A stretch of 22,621 bases of DNA from a virus, in IMG/VR virus record IMGVR_UViG_3300031671_000015, positions 1-22,621 of that record, one strand, 5' to 3'. Shown here one piece after another: positions 1 to 7,465 of the stretch; within the stretch, counting starts at the first letter, position 1, and the number at the start of each line of letters is the position of its first letter. The notes beneath the pieces were generated by a model. The model was not told the origin of the DNA and ran no database searches. It worked only from the letters and a program-made list of their open reading frames with translations. A program made the position numbers and the translations under genes.

Positions 1-187
1 CTTGTAAAAGCTCCAGGCCGTCCTCTACCGCCGTGGCGAAGATGTTGATGCTCTGCCCGTCCTGAGTGTCCGGGTCCAGGTTGATGTCGGCCCCGTAGAT
101 TGTCGTGTATCCGTCGGTCAGTTCCGCAACGATGTCGGAGACCTGCTGAATGGTGAGGCCATTGGCCGTCAAAGAGTTCGTCGCCAC
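1..187 (-). CDS. baseplate J-like protein, N-terminal part (runs off the left edge)
   Basis: The first 62 codons are present, starting at a GTG at 187 with GGAG eight bases upstream and directly after the stop of the gp25-like gene. The translation contains YGADINLDPDTQDGQ followed by an acidic helix ending in EDGLELLQ. This is the typical N-terminus of gpJ/gp6-type baseplate wedge proteins in contractile tails. These proteins form the wedge ring around the hub and pass the contraction signal to the sheath. The position after the spike and gp25-like genes is the standard baseplate order. The rest of the gene lies outside the window, so its length and C-terminal domains cannot be judged. Confidence 0.85.
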   Translation of the reverse strand, partial: MATNSLTANGLTIQQVSDIVAELTDGYTTIYGADINLDPDTQDGQSINIFATAVEDGLELLQ

Positions 188-188
188 G

Positions 189-554
189 TTAGACTCCTAC
201 CTGCTGAGTTGGGATTGTGAGTTGCTGGGACGGGCTGTAGATGGTGCTGATGTTGAGGCTGATGGTTTCCAGGCGCGCGGCGGAGGAGAACACGCCGCTG
301 ATGGAGTTGACGCCCGTCACGCCGTAGCTGGCCAGCACTACCTGCTTTATCTCCTGGATGAGGTTGTCCTGCTGGCCAACATCTAGGCGGTTCTTCCAGT
401 CCACGCCCGAGAACATGGAATAAAAGCAGTCGCCCACCCACATGAGCACCTTCGTCCTGATGTTCTGCTCTATGGCCGCCGCGCCGGTCAGGTAGTTCGA
501 CGCGCCGCCGCCGAACACCCAGTCTCCTTGAGCCGTCAAAGATCGCACGATCAT
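189..554 (-). CDS. gp25/gpW-like baseplate wedge protein
   Basis: A 121-aa protein between the spike and baseplate J genes. It shows the pattern of the T4 gp25 / P2 gpW family: an N-terminal strand region, a central helix (about residues 53-76, DWKNRLDVGQQDNLIQEIKQ), a YGVTGV turn, and C-terminal strands. In related contractile tails this small protein connects the sheath's first ring to the wedge and helps start sheath assembly. The ATG at 554 follows the spike stop by one base, so translation is probably coupled. The classical gp25 EPR motif is not evident. The assignment therefore rests on size, fold-like pattern and gene order more than on a signature motif. Confidence 0.65.
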   Translation of the reverse strand: MIVRSLTAQGDWVFGGGASNYLTGAAAIEQNIRTKVLMWVGDCFYSMFSGVDWKNRLDVGQQDNLIQEIKQVVLASYGVTGVNSISGVFSSAARLETISLNISTIYSPSQQLTIPTQQVGV

Positions 555-555
555 G

Positions 556-1221
556 TCAGTATAGGAGCGCCTGGAGCGCCGTCCCCACCGCCTCTAGGGC
601 CGTCACCGTCGCCGCGCTCACCGTCCCGGTCGAGCCGCTCACCGTCACCGTCAGGCTTTCCAGAGCCGTCAAAAGATTGGCTAGAATCGTGGCGAGGTTC
701 TGCGCGGCGTTCTGCACCGTGATCTTGCCGCCTGTCATTCCCACCTTTGTCGTTCCGGCCGCGTCTACCATCCTAGCCTCGGAGCCGGAGTATTCCGCTA
801 TGGTCGCGTCCTTTTGCCAGTTGACGCCCACCAATGCGATGGCATCCCCCAGCGCGTGCATGCTCCCGTCAGGCGGTGGTTGGACGCCGCCTCCAGCGAA
901 CCAGGCGTCGATATTTCGGTCGGCAAAAAGCACGAGGCACGGATCGCCGGCGGATATCGGCATCTGAACGGAGAAGCCGCCGCCCTGCAAGGTGAAGACT
1001 GGACAGTCCACCAGCTTTGGATAGGTCTGATAGCTCCCGTCCTTTTTCTGGAACATGAAGGATAGCTGGACGCTCGCCGTGCGATGGGTCGCGTCAAAGG
1101 ATTGGATGTTGCCGATCTTGATGGCGTGGAAATTGGCCAGGAGCGCGCGCTCGGAGATGTTGAGGATGTCCTCAAGCTCCGGCTCGGCGATGGGAAGGCC
1201 GGCGCCTTGTGGTGAGCTCAT
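556..1221 (-). CDS. baseplate central spike protein, Gp138 N-terminal-domain type
   Basis: A 221-aa protein. The start at 1221 is chosen because it makes an ATGA overlap with the hub stop. Residues about 1-125 match the OB-fold-like N-terminal domain of Gp138/gpV spike proteins, with the motifs ATHRTASVQLSF, YPKLVDCPVF, GGGFSVQMPISAGDPCLVLFADR and the DAWF element. The C-terminal third (ESLTVTVSGSTGTVSAATVTALE) is a Thr/Ser/Val repeat-like region expected to form the trimeric beta-helix needle shaft. The protein should sit at the tip of the tail tube and puncture the cell envelope. No metal-binding tip (HxH) is visible, so the apex may come from another protein. Confidence 0.8.
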   Translation of the reverse strand: MSSPQGAGLPIAEPELEDILNISERALLANFHAIKIGNIQSFDATHRTASVQLSFMFQKKDGSYQTYPKLVDCPVFTLQGGGFSVQMPISAGDPCLVLFADRNIDAWFAGGGVQPPPDGSMHALGDAIALVGVNWQKDATIAEYSGSEARMVDAAGTTKVGMTGGKITVQNAAQNLATILANLLTALESLTVTVSGSTGTVSAATVTALEAVGTALQALLY

Positions 1222-2165
1222 GCGACCGCCGCCGTAGATGAGGAATACCAGCAGGTAGGTGTGGTCTTGCACTCGCCGCCCACCGCGTCAGAGATGATTC
1301 CGCTGTGCTTGAGGCCCACCAGTGTATAGCTCCCGTCGTTGACCGATTCGAGGCTTTGCAGGTTGATATTCTGGCCTATCTGCAGCCGCGGCTCAAAGAG
1401 CATGTCGAAGGAGACGTAGAATTTCTGCTTGATGGGCGTATTGATGAGGCCGTAGTCCGATGTGATGGTCGTGATTCCGGCGCCAAGGCCGGGCACCGCT
1501 TGTCCCTTTGGCACCATATAGAGCTTGCCTAGGTCGATGAACACATCTGCGTTCGCGGCCGTTGCGAGTTGGACCAGAATATCCCATGGGCTGCCGCAAT
1601 AGGCCCGCCCGCGCGTCACGGGAGCCGTTATAAGCGGCGAGATGTAGACGCTGGTCACGTTTGTCATGGCGGCCGCCACCTGCTTGACCCGGCTGTTGAA
1701 ATTGACTCCGCTTGAAAAGGTCGTATTGATGTAGGAATTTGCCTTTGAGAATCCGCCATCCCAAGCCCGCATGGTCGTGATCCATGATGGCCCGGAGCGC
1801 GTCGAATAGGCGTTGTAGAGATAGCCGTCGAAGATAACGGGCAGCGACTGCGGATTCTGCGGCCCCGTCTGATTCTGCCATGAGGCATAGCCGGCCCGCA
1901 CCGTGATCTTCCGGTAGCCTCCCGATTGCGCGAACTGATCGTTCCAGTCAAGGTAGATGTCCGATCTAGCGTTGGCTCCAAGATTGTAGATGGTAAACTC
2001 TCCCTCCGCCGTGGCCTGGTAAGCGCCGCGGTTGATGTCAAGCTCCAGCGTCAGCGGACTCGTGATGGTCCAGGTGATGGTCTGACCCATGACCTGCATC
2101 CAGAATACTCTCTGGAATTTAGAGCCGGGGGCTAGAGTGGTCAGCCCTGCTTGTGCCGTGGCCAT
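1218..2165 (-). CDS. baseplate hub protein (gp27/gpD-like)
   Basis: A 315-aa protein in the hub position, between the plug and spike genes. It has gp27/gpD-like features. The N-terminal half has beta-rich tube-domain patterns (LELDINRGAY, EFTIYNLGANARSDIYL, YRKITVRAGY, VIFDGYLYNAYSTRSGPSWITTMRAWDGG). The C-terminal half has the hub pattern (SPWDILVQLATAANADVFIDLGKLYMVPKG, LEPRLQIGQNINLQSLESVNDGSYTLVGLKHSG). In this family a trimer joins the hexameric tail tube to the spike. The start codon overlaps the plug stop (TAATG) and the stop overlaps the spike start (ATGA), so plug, hub and spike are translated as a coupled set. No lysozyme or peptidase domain is fused. Confidence 0.8.
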   Translation of the reverse strand: MATAQAGLTTLAPGSKFQRVFWMQVMGQTITWTITSPLTLELDINRGAYQATAEGEFTIYNLGANARSDIYLDWNDQFAQSGGYRKITVRAGYASWQNQTGPQNPQSLPVIFDGYLYNAYSTRSGPSWITTMRAWDGGFSKANSYINTTFSSGVNFNSRVKQVAAAMTNVTSVYISPLITAPVTRGRAYCGSPWDILVQLATAANADVFIDLGKLYMVPKGQAVPGLGAGITTITSDYGLINTPIKQKFYVSFDMLFEPRLQIGQNINLQSLESVNDGSYTLVGLKHSGIISDAVGGECKTTPTCWYSSSTAAVA

Positions 2166-2521
2166 TAGGTCAGGACTCCGAAATATGACTTTTCCACTTG
2201 CGCCACATCCGAAGCGTCCAAGATGTAGAGGGTAGCGTATCCGCTGGCAAAATCATTAACCGTTATGGGGTCTAGGCCGCTGCCGGTCACGCAGGCCATT
2301 CCAAAATTAAGGAAATTCTTGAACTGCCTGAGCAGATTCGGATGGACGCATAGCCCCGAGCCTAGAAGCGAACCTGTCGGGAACTGGGCGTGGACGAAAT
2401 CGAAGAACCACCGGGAAGCGGCGGCGCGGTAGTAGACGGTCAGTTGCCCCGCGCTCCCATCCGGCATTTGCAGTTGCACCTGCTGGAAGGCGGCATTTGA
2501 GAGGTTGTCGACGGTGATCAT
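2165..2521 (-). CDS. baseplate plug protein, Pam3 gp18-like
   Basis: A 118-aa protein beginning at an ATG that overlaps the preceding stop as ATGA. The sequence FQQVQLQMPDGSAGQLTVYY followed by WFFDFVH and a C-terminal DPITVNDFASGYATLYIL matches the small beta-rich plug domain described for cyanophage Pam3 gp18. That domain closes the tail lumen above the hub. Its position directly upstream of the hub gene agrees with this role. I assign it from pattern recognition of the family and context; there is no catalytic motif to confirm. Confidence 0.7.
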   Translation of the reverse strand: MITVDNLSNAAFQQVQLQMPDGSAGQLTVYYRAAASRWFFDFVHAQFPTGSLLGSGLCVHPNLLRQFKNFLNFGMACVTGSGLDPITVNDFASGYATLYILDASDVAQVEKSYFGVLT

Positions 2522-3408
2522 GACACCACCGAGAGATTGAGCGGATTTGTCGGAGAGACTAGGGACGCGATGGGCGTCGGCGTTCCAGGGGTCGATCCGT
2601 TGAGACTCAGCGGCTGGCGTTGAGACTGCGCGCGCCCCTGGCTCTTATTGACCGTGCTGGCCGGCGTCTCGGAGCCCGAGATTGGCACCACCCGGATTTG
2701 CTTCATGCTCACCGTGATCTCGGTCTTGGACGGCGTGTTCTCCGGCTGGATCAAATCGACCGACTCGATCATCATGTTCTGCAGCGTCGTCCAGGGCGTG
2801 ACCACATTAAAGAGGGCATGGTTGCCAAGAAGCGTGGAAAGGGTCGCGTAGGCCGCCTGCTGCTTGTTAGGCGCCCCGTTGCCGCTCTTAAAGAGCGAGG
2901 CGATGGTCTGAGCCTGGTTGAGATATTGGTTTGCCTCGTTGACATAGTTCTGCGCCTTGGCCACGGCTCCGTTTACCTGATTGGTCAGCTTTTGCAGGGC
3001 TCCGGGCGTGTATTTCCCCAGGTAGGCTGGGATCGACCCCATCTTTTGAGCGACGGTGTTTAGGATGCCGACCACGCCGCCTTTAGGGTTTGGCAGAACA
3101 TACTCGCCGACATAGCCTGAGAGCGAGCAATGGATGGGCGCGATGGCAGAGTGATCCTGGATGGCGGCGTTGTCCTCTGCCCAATGGTCGGTAATCTCCG
3201 CGGCCAAATGTAGGCTGTCCTCGGCGAAGGTATCGAATAGAAATCCACCGATGCCGACTAGACCCTTGGGTTGCAAAAATTTAAGGCCGGTCAGGTTGCT
3301 TAGATAGCTGGTAATGGCGGATGGCTGGCCGTTGAGGGCGCCCTGGATGTTTGTAAACGCCCCGGAGACCGTCCGCGCCGCGCCGTTGGTGTAGTCCGTG
3401 ATGGCCAT
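2518..3408 (-). CDS. Dit-like / tail tube initiator-type baseplate protein
   Basis: A 296-aa protein after the tape measure. The block about residues 68-115 (DSLHLAAEITDHWAEDNAAIQDHSAIAPIHCSLSGYVGEYVLP) is the signature of Dit-like N-terminal domains in contractile and siphovirus baseplates. A second conserved patch near residues 205-240 (TPWTTLQNMMIESVDL, then TEITVSMKQIRVV) is also typical. The middle (about 120-185) is a predicted helical or coiled stretch and the last 50 residues are Pro/Ser/Thr-rich and probably flexible. It probably forms the first ring below the tail tube. The start at 3408 lies three bases after the tape-measure stop and has only a weak Shine-Dalgarno, so coupling to upstream translation is likely. 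Confidence 0.7.
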   Translation of the reverse strand: MAITDYTNGAARTVSGAFTNIQGALNGQPSAITSYLSNLTGLKFLQPKGLVGIGGFLFDTFAEDSLHLAAEITDHWAEDNAAIQDHSAIAPIHCSLSGYVGEYVLPNPKGGVVGILNTVAQKMGSIPAYLGKYTPGALQKLTNQVNGAVAKAQNYVNEANQYLNQAQTIASLFKSGNGAPNKQQAAYATLSTLLGNHALFNVVTPWTTLQNMMIESVDLIQPENTPSKTEITVSMKQIRVVPISGSETPASTVNKSQGRAQSQRQPLSLNGSTPGTPTPIASLVSPTNPLNLSVVS

Positions 3409-3410
3409 GT

Positions 3411-4418
3411 CTATTGCCCGGGCGCCGTGCGGGCCAGCGCCGTCTTTATCTTCTGCGCGTGATAATCCGCGCCCCCTTTAAGGGCTTTCTTTATCTTCTC
3501 GGGATCAACCGACCCATTGATGTGATTGGTCTGCTTGACCGTCACATTCACGCTCTGGCCGCCTTGGCCGTTGGCCCACCAGGGCTTTACGGCCGCATGA
3601 GCTAGAAATCCTTTTGCTTGGGCGCGTGCTTCGGCTTGTGTCTCGTAGTCTCCGGCATTGAACCATCCGGCCGCCTTCCCGATTCCGACATCGGCAGAGC
3701 CGAGAAATTTGTATATCCCCTCCGCGATGGGTCCGAAGACCTGGATCAGGTTGCCGATGGCCGTGTAGCCTAGGTAGTGCATCTCCGTCGAGGCCACATC
3801 GAGCGAGACCTTCATCTTGGTCATGGCCGCGATCTGCTGTTCGGTCAGGTTGGGCATTTTATTTCCCTGGTGCGTCACGCGGTTTCCGATGAGACGCTGC
3901 AACTCCTCGACCGGAATGCCCATCATCCCCAACAGATGGGCCGCCTCGGCCTTCCCTAGCGGTCCATGGGACTTGATGAATTCGGGCACCTTCTGCTCCA
4001 ACTGTTTGAAGATGTCCTGCTCCGTCTCGCCCGGCTTTAGGTTAAGCCCAAAGAATCCGGCAGCCTGCAAGAAGGAGCCCGAGCCCTGCCCCAAGGAAAA
4101 CGCCGCGAGCTGGTTTTGCAGGTCCACCGCCGTCTCTTCCGATGCCTTCATGGACACGTTGAAATCAAGGCCGGATTTCTCCATGCGCTGGAGAGCCTGC
4201 GCGTTGAGGCCGTAGACCGTTTCCAGCATGTGGAAATGCGCCGCCGTGTTCACCGCCTCGAAGCCGAGATCGACCAAGCCCGAGGCCAAGCGGTCGATGG
4301 CGAAGAGCTCCCCGAGCGTCAGGAGCTTGAGGTCGGAGAGGGTGGTGTTGAGAGCCTTGAACGCAAAGTCCGAGAACTTGATCCGGAATTCCGCGAACAG
4401 CTCTGCGATTTTTTCCAT
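3411..4418 (-). CDS. tail tape measure protein (short, 335 aa)
   Basis: This gene lies directly after the tail-assembly chaperone and before the Dit-like gene, the fixed place of the tape measure. The ATG at 4418 touches the TAA of the frameshifted chaperone. The protein is largely helical, with a hydrophobic alpha-helical segment around YLGYTAIGNLIQVFGPIAEGIYKFLG (about residues 215-245). It ends in a motif common at tape-measure C-termini (VNVTVKQTNHINGSVDPEKIKKAL). At 335 aa it is much shorter than the 600-1,000+ residues usual for contractile phages. It would template only about 50 nm of tail if the usual ~0.15 nm per residue holds. No peptidase or lysozyme domain is seen. Confidence 0.8.
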   Translation of the reverse strand: MEKIAELFAEFRIKFSDFAFKALNTTLSDLKLLTLGELFAIDRLASGLVDLGFEAVNTAAHFHMLETVYGLNAQALQRMEKSGLDFNVSMKASEETAVDLQNQLAAFSLGQGSGSFLQAAGFFGLNLKPGETEQDIFKQLEQKVPEFIKSHGPLGKAEAAHLLGMMGIPVEELQRLIGNRVTHQGNKMPNLTEQQIAAMTKMKVSLDVASTEMHYLGYTAIGNLIQVFGPIAEGIYKFLGSADVGIGKAAGWFNAGDYETQAEARAQAKGFLAHAAVKPWWANGQGGQSVNVTVKQTNHINGSVDPEKIKKALKGGADYHAQKIKTALARTAPGQ

Positions 4419-5014
4419 TTATTGCTCTCGATTAAGCTCTATGTAGGCTTCCTCGTAATCCGCCATGAAACTTTCATACTCCTGCGCCGCCAGGACCTGG
4501 TCCGCCGGGGCGCTTAGGATGCGGCCCACGTCACCGCTCCAGTATCCCGCCTTCGCCAAGCCCAGGGCTACGACTAGCGCCTCGTCCGCGCGGATGTCTA
4601 CGGGCGGCCTGCGGCCGCGCCTTGAGACTCCGCCCCTGATGCGGAAGAGACTATCGGAAAAAAACGCGCTGTGTGAAAGTCCACCAGCGCGGAAAAAATC
4701 TCCACCAGGTCGCTCGATGCCTTGGGCCCGATGGCGTTGTCATCGAAGAGCGAGGCGTCTATCTTGCGGCCCTCGTAGGTCGCCGAGGCCGAGCACTCAA
4801 AGGCCAAGCGGTAGACATCCGGGTCGCAGAAGAGCATCATCGTAGACTCGCGCTTGATGAGGTCTAGCTCCTCGGCGTTCTTAGGGATGCCGGCCCGCTT
4901 GGTGGCAGCGGCCACGGCCTTGAAGAGTTGGCACGCCTTCTCGAACGGAGCCCATGAGATGAAGAGCTTGGCACCGCTCCTGAGCACGACTTCTTTCCCC
5001 CTGCTGTTTTCCAT
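4419..5014 (-). CDS. tail assembly chaperone, -1 frameshifted (GT-like) form
   Basis: This is the predicted fusion product: the short chaperone is read to the T7 run at 4658-4664, then in the -1 frame to a TAA at 4419-4421, giving about 198 aa. The -1 frame has no stop between the slip site and that TAA. Its last 60 residues look like a genuine protein (VDIRADEALVVALGLAKAGY, later EEAYIELNREQ), rich in acidic helices like other T domains. No independent start with a good ribosome binding site serves this part, and the stop abuts the tape-measure ATG. All of this is the standard G/GT arrangement. The shift itself is inferred from the sequence. Confidence 0.75.
4598..5014 (-). CDS. tail assembly chaperone, short (G-like) form
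   Basis: A 138-aa protein between the tail tube and tape-measure genes, the position of the lambda gpG/gpGT-type chaperones. A GTG at 5017 is also possible. The ATG at 5014 is preferred because the GGGGG Shine-Dalgarno lies six bases upstream. The protein is soluble and helical with no catalytic motif. Near its end the codons CGT TTT TTT create a run of seven T that is an ideal -1 slippery heptamer. The frame reached by slipping stays open for 79 more codons. In tailed phages the short form and the frameshifted form are made in a fixed ratio and coat the tape measure before tube polymerisation. Confidence 0.8.
   Translation of the reverse strand: MENSRGKEVVLRSGAKLFISWAPFEKACQLFKAVAAATKRAGIPKNAEELDLIKRESTMMLFCDPDVYRLAFECSASATYEGRKIDASLFDDNAIGPKASSDLVEIFSALVDFHTARFFPIVSSASGAESQGAAAGRP
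4658..4664 (-). promoter_or_regulatory. -1 programmed ribosomal frameshift slippery site (T TTT TTT)
   Basis: Seven consecutive A on the plus strand read as T TTT TTT in the zero frame of the chaperone gene. This permits both tRNAs to re-pair after slipping back one base. The zero-frame stop (TAG, 4598-4600) follows 57 bases after the heptamer. I did not identify a convincing downstream pseudoknot by eye, although the region after the heptamer is GC-rich. Confidence 0.75.
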
Positions 5015-5040
5015 CACCGACCCCCTTTTTGATTCATATT

Positions 5041-5059
5041 TGAAGCGAATTGCAAATTA
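5041..5059. repeat. 19-bp exact repeat, copy 1 (also at 19533-19551)
   Basis: TGAAGCGAATTGCAAATTA on the plus strand. On the minus strand it starts with the TAA stop of the 53-aa gene and continues into the leader of the chaperone gene. The identical 19 bases occur once more, again starting at the TAA of a small gene. A 13-base core (AATTTGCAATTCG) recurs in inverted orientation at 15070-15082. Confidence 0.85.
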
Positions 5060-5218
5060 AGGCAAAGGCGTTGCCCTCGGCTTGAAAAGCGCGCGCTGCG
5101 CCTTGGTCAGCCCCAGCATGCACGGAATCTGATGCGTCCTGAGCTTAGGCCGCGTCGGGTCCGCCGTCCACTTGCACCAGGCCAGAGGCTTTGCGTGTTT
5201 TTCTTGCTCTTTTGACAT
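5057..5218 (-). CDS. small hypothetical protein (53 aa) between tail tube and chaperone genes
   Basis: A 53-codon reading frame fills the gap between the tail tube and chaperone genes. It starts at an ATG four bases after the tube stop and ends at a TAA inside the 19-bp repeat. The product is basic (MSKEQEKHAKPLAWCKWTAD ... TKAQRALFKPRATPLP), with one Trp-Cys-Lys-Trp patch and many Lys, Arg and Pro. I recognise no family. The Shine-Dalgarno is poor (CTAGTAAA before the ATG), so expression would rely on coupling to the tube gene. It may be a small tail-assembly accessory protein; that is inference from position only. Confidence 0.5.
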   Translation of the reverse strand: MSKEQEKHAKPLAWCKWTADPTRPKLRTHQIPCMLGLTKAQRALFKPRATPLP

Positions 5219-5222
5219 TTTA

Positions 5223-5675
5223 CTAGGTGATCTTCCTCTGCCAGTATCCGAAGCGGATGTGCCAGACGGCGACGGCCTGCTCGACGTTGCCGCTCGCCGA
5301 GGTCATAAGCTCGGGGGCCTTGGAGATGATGCCGCCGCTCATGGCCATCGTAGCCGAGAGGACATCGTTGTTTTGATCGACGACGTTCTTGACGAAGACG
5401 CCGGTGTTGAAGGCCACGGCGCCGCTCTGATACTGGTTTAGGATGCCGTTGAGGTATTGGTCGTCCACGGCGGCCAGGAGCAGGCGCAGCTCGAAGTCCA
5501 CGATCTGCCCCTTGAAGTTCACCGCGGCGATGATGTTGCCGTTCTTGCCGATGTCCATCTCCACCAACTCGTCGGGGAAGGTGAGCTTTCCGCAGTCGTT
5601 GTTGGCGAAAGTGGAGAACACCTGGTTGTTGATCTGCAAAGTGTCGGTCTGGGTAATTACTGAGGTTGCGGACAT
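5223..5675 (-). CDS. tail tube protein (DUF3277-like)
   Basis: A 150-aa protein immediately after the sheath gene, the usual place of the tube subunit in this virus group. It starts at an ATG preceded by AGGAGG. Sequence features fit tube proteins of the DUF3277 type: an N-terminal strand with ITQTDTLQINNQVFSTFANNDCGKLTFPDELVEM, a central VNFKGQIVDFELRLLLAAVDDQYLN, and a C-terminal strand ending HIRFGYWQRKIT. It should stack as hexamers to form the inner tube that crosses the envelope on contraction. Confidence 0.8.
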   Translation of the reverse strand: MSATSVITQTDTLQINNQVFSTFANNDCGKLTFPDELVEMDIGKNGNIIAAVNFKGQIVDFELRLLLAAVDDQYLNGILNQYQSGAVAFNTGVFVKNVVDQNNDVLSATMAMSGGIISKAPELMTSASGNVEQAVAVWHIRFGYWQRKIT

Positions 5676-5688
5676 AGTTCCTCCTGTT

Positions 5689-6870
5689 TTATCCGAGCGC
5701 CACGGTGACTTGGATGGCGGCCTTGTGGATTGCGCCGGCGCTTAGGCAGGCGATCTGGATTGCTGGTGCGGTGCGCGTCTGCAACTGAGCCTGCGTGAGA
5801 CCCGAGACCGGCGCGGAGTAGATGTAGTAGCCGATATTTGAGATGTTCTGCAAGAACACCGCCTGCTGGCCGAAGGTGTTTGACCCCGCCGGCCACGCGC
5901 CCGGGGCGATGAAGCCGTTGAAGACCGACTGGGCCATGGTGATGGCCAGGGCGGCCTTGAGCGTGTTCATGCCGTTCTCGGTAAACGGCAGCTTGTTCGC
6001 CTGCCCCACGATGGTGTCAAATCCCTGCGTCTGCAAGGCCATGGCCAGCCAGAGCTGGTTCTGGATTTGATCCGACCAGTTGTTCGCTCCGCTCTCGTAG
6101 AGGCAGACGTAGCTTGAGAAATTGGCGTAGACCGAGGCCCCGGCCGCCTGCGCCGCCGTGACGATAGTGTCGGTCAGCGTGTTGTCCGCTCCGATGCCGG
6201 AGAGCTGCTTGCCCTGCATGGTGAGCGTGCTCCCCGCCGCCGTGAAATTGACGGACAAGAGCCGCGCCGCATAGGCCGCGGCAAAGATTTGCGTCTGCTG
6301 TGCTCCCGCGCCATTCTTGAGCGCGGTGCCGTAGTAGGCGTAGCGCGTGTTCTCATCGCTCGCCTGACGGATCAAATCCAAGAGGCCGCCTGAGTTCACG
6401 TCGTTGGCATTGCTCGACGTGATGAAGAACATCAGGTTCTGGCTCTGGATGTAGGTGCATAGAGCCAAGAGCGCGGTCTGGCCGATGTCCGCGGGCTCCT
6501 GGTCGCAGAGCACGCCGAAGAAGGACACCAGCCCCTGGGCCCGGACCACGGCGGCCTGGATGCTTTCCAAGGACGGGCTCTGTAGCCTCGGCAAAATGAC
6601 GAGGTAGCCACCGGAGACGCCCAGGAAGTTCGGCTGCTGGGCAAAGGCCGACTCGGCGATGGCATAGGTGTTCGAGTCCACGCCGAAATCCGTCCCTACG
6701 GCGCCAAGGCTCGTGTAGATGGCGAAGACTTGGCCGGCGGACCAGCCGGACGGAATGTTGTCCTGCGTGACCAAAAGTATCGTGCTCTGATTCGGCGTCT
6801 GGGGCAGAACCGGAGTCGCGGAGAGCGAGACGGTGACCAGGTCCGAAAGCGGGAATATCGCGGATGCCAT
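5689..6870 (-). CDS. tail sheath protein (DUF3383 family)
   Basis: A 393-aa protein with the layout of DUF3383 contractile sheath proteins. The N-terminal segment is VTVSLSATPVLPQTPNQSTILLVTQ. A central domain has SLGAVGTDFGVDSNTYAIAESAFAQQPN and LVILPRLQ. A C-terminal block (TFGQQAVFLQNISNIGYYIYSAPVSGLTQAQLQTRTAPAIQIACLSAGAIHKAAIQV) is expected to form the handshake strands that join neighbouring subunits. Start at 6870 with an AGGAGG Shine-Dalgarno; the preceding stop is one base away. This gene is the clearest evidence that the virus is a myovirus. Length is normal for the family. Confidence 0.92.
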   Translation of the reverse strand: MASAIFPLSDLVTVSLSATPVLPQTPNQSTILLVTQDNIPSGWSAGQVFAIYTSLGAVGTDFGVDSNTYAIAESAFAQQPNFLGVSGGYLVILPRLQSPSLESIQAAVVRAQGLVSFFGVLCDQEPADIGQTALLALCTYIQSQNLMFFITSSNANDVNSGGLLDLIRQASDENTRYAYYGTALKNGAGAQQTQIFAAAYAARLLSVNFTAAGSTLTMQGKQLSGIGADNTLTDTIVTAAQAAGASVYANFSSYVCLYESGANNWSDQIQNQLWLAMALQTQGFDTIVGQANKLPFTENGMNTLKAALAITMAQSVFNGFIAPGAWPAGSNTFGQQAVFLQNISNIGYYIYSAPVSGLTQAQLQTRTAPAIQIACLSAGAIHKAAIQVTVALG

Positions 6871-6871
6871 G

Positions 6872-7465
6872 TTATCCTCCTTTTGGGAATGGGTTCTTCG
6901 TTAGATCAATCGTCTTTGGTGCTTCCGAGTCCACCTGCAAAGTCGCCGAGAACGTATCAAAGGACGATGCGCTCTGCCGCTTGGTGTGCAGGGCGTTGAC
7001 CGAGCAGCGCGTGGTGTAGCGGTTTATGTAGTTCTTCGCCTCAAGATATGTCGTGTCCGTCATCTCCCCGGAAATCCAGGCCATGCCGACGCCAACGCTA
7101 GAGAGATATCTCTTGGCGTAGAATGACCGCAGCGCCATGAGCACTTCTTCCTTCCTGAGCCGGGCAGAGTCGTCCGGGATAATGGACATGAAATCTATCT
7201 GGATGTGATGGACCATTGCCACCTGATCGACTTCCTCATCCGTCGCCGTGTCCAGGTAAGACACCGCGCCAATGGTTTCAGAGGGGCCGAGATAGCCCGC
7301 GACGCAGAAGAGACCTTCGTTCGGAACTTGCCAGCGCTCATAGTCGATCATCATCCTGCCCGCCGGCAGATTCAATTGGTTGGCCAGCAGATTGCACACG
7401 GCCTTCAACGGCTCGATGGTCGTCGTGGTCGGCGTGGAGTTGCGCGCGATGCTCTGCTGGGCCAT
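6872..7465 (-). CDS. neck / tail-completion protein (putative tail terminator)
   Basis: A 197-aa protein with a TAATG overlap to the gene before it and a one-base gap to the sheath gene. The sequence has a helical N-terminus (IEPLKAVCNLLANQL), then MMIDYERWQVPNEGLFCVAGYL and HHIQIDFMSIIPDDSARLRKEEVLMALRSFYAKRY. That pattern recurs in proteins upstream of DUF3383 sheaths, often labelled LIC_12616-type or tail-completion proteins. By position it should cap the tail or join sheath and neck. No catalytic motif is seen. Confidence 0.6.
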   Translation of the reverse strand: MAQQSIARNSTPTTTTIEPLKAVCNLLANQLNLPAGRMMIDYERWQVPNEGLFCVAGYLGPSETIGAVSYLDTATDEEVDQVAMVHHIQIDFMSIIPDDSARLRKEEVLMALRSFYAKRYLSSVGVGMAWISGEMTDTTYLEAKNYINRYTTRCSVNALHTKRQSASSFDTFSATLQVDSEAPKTIDLTKNPFPKGG

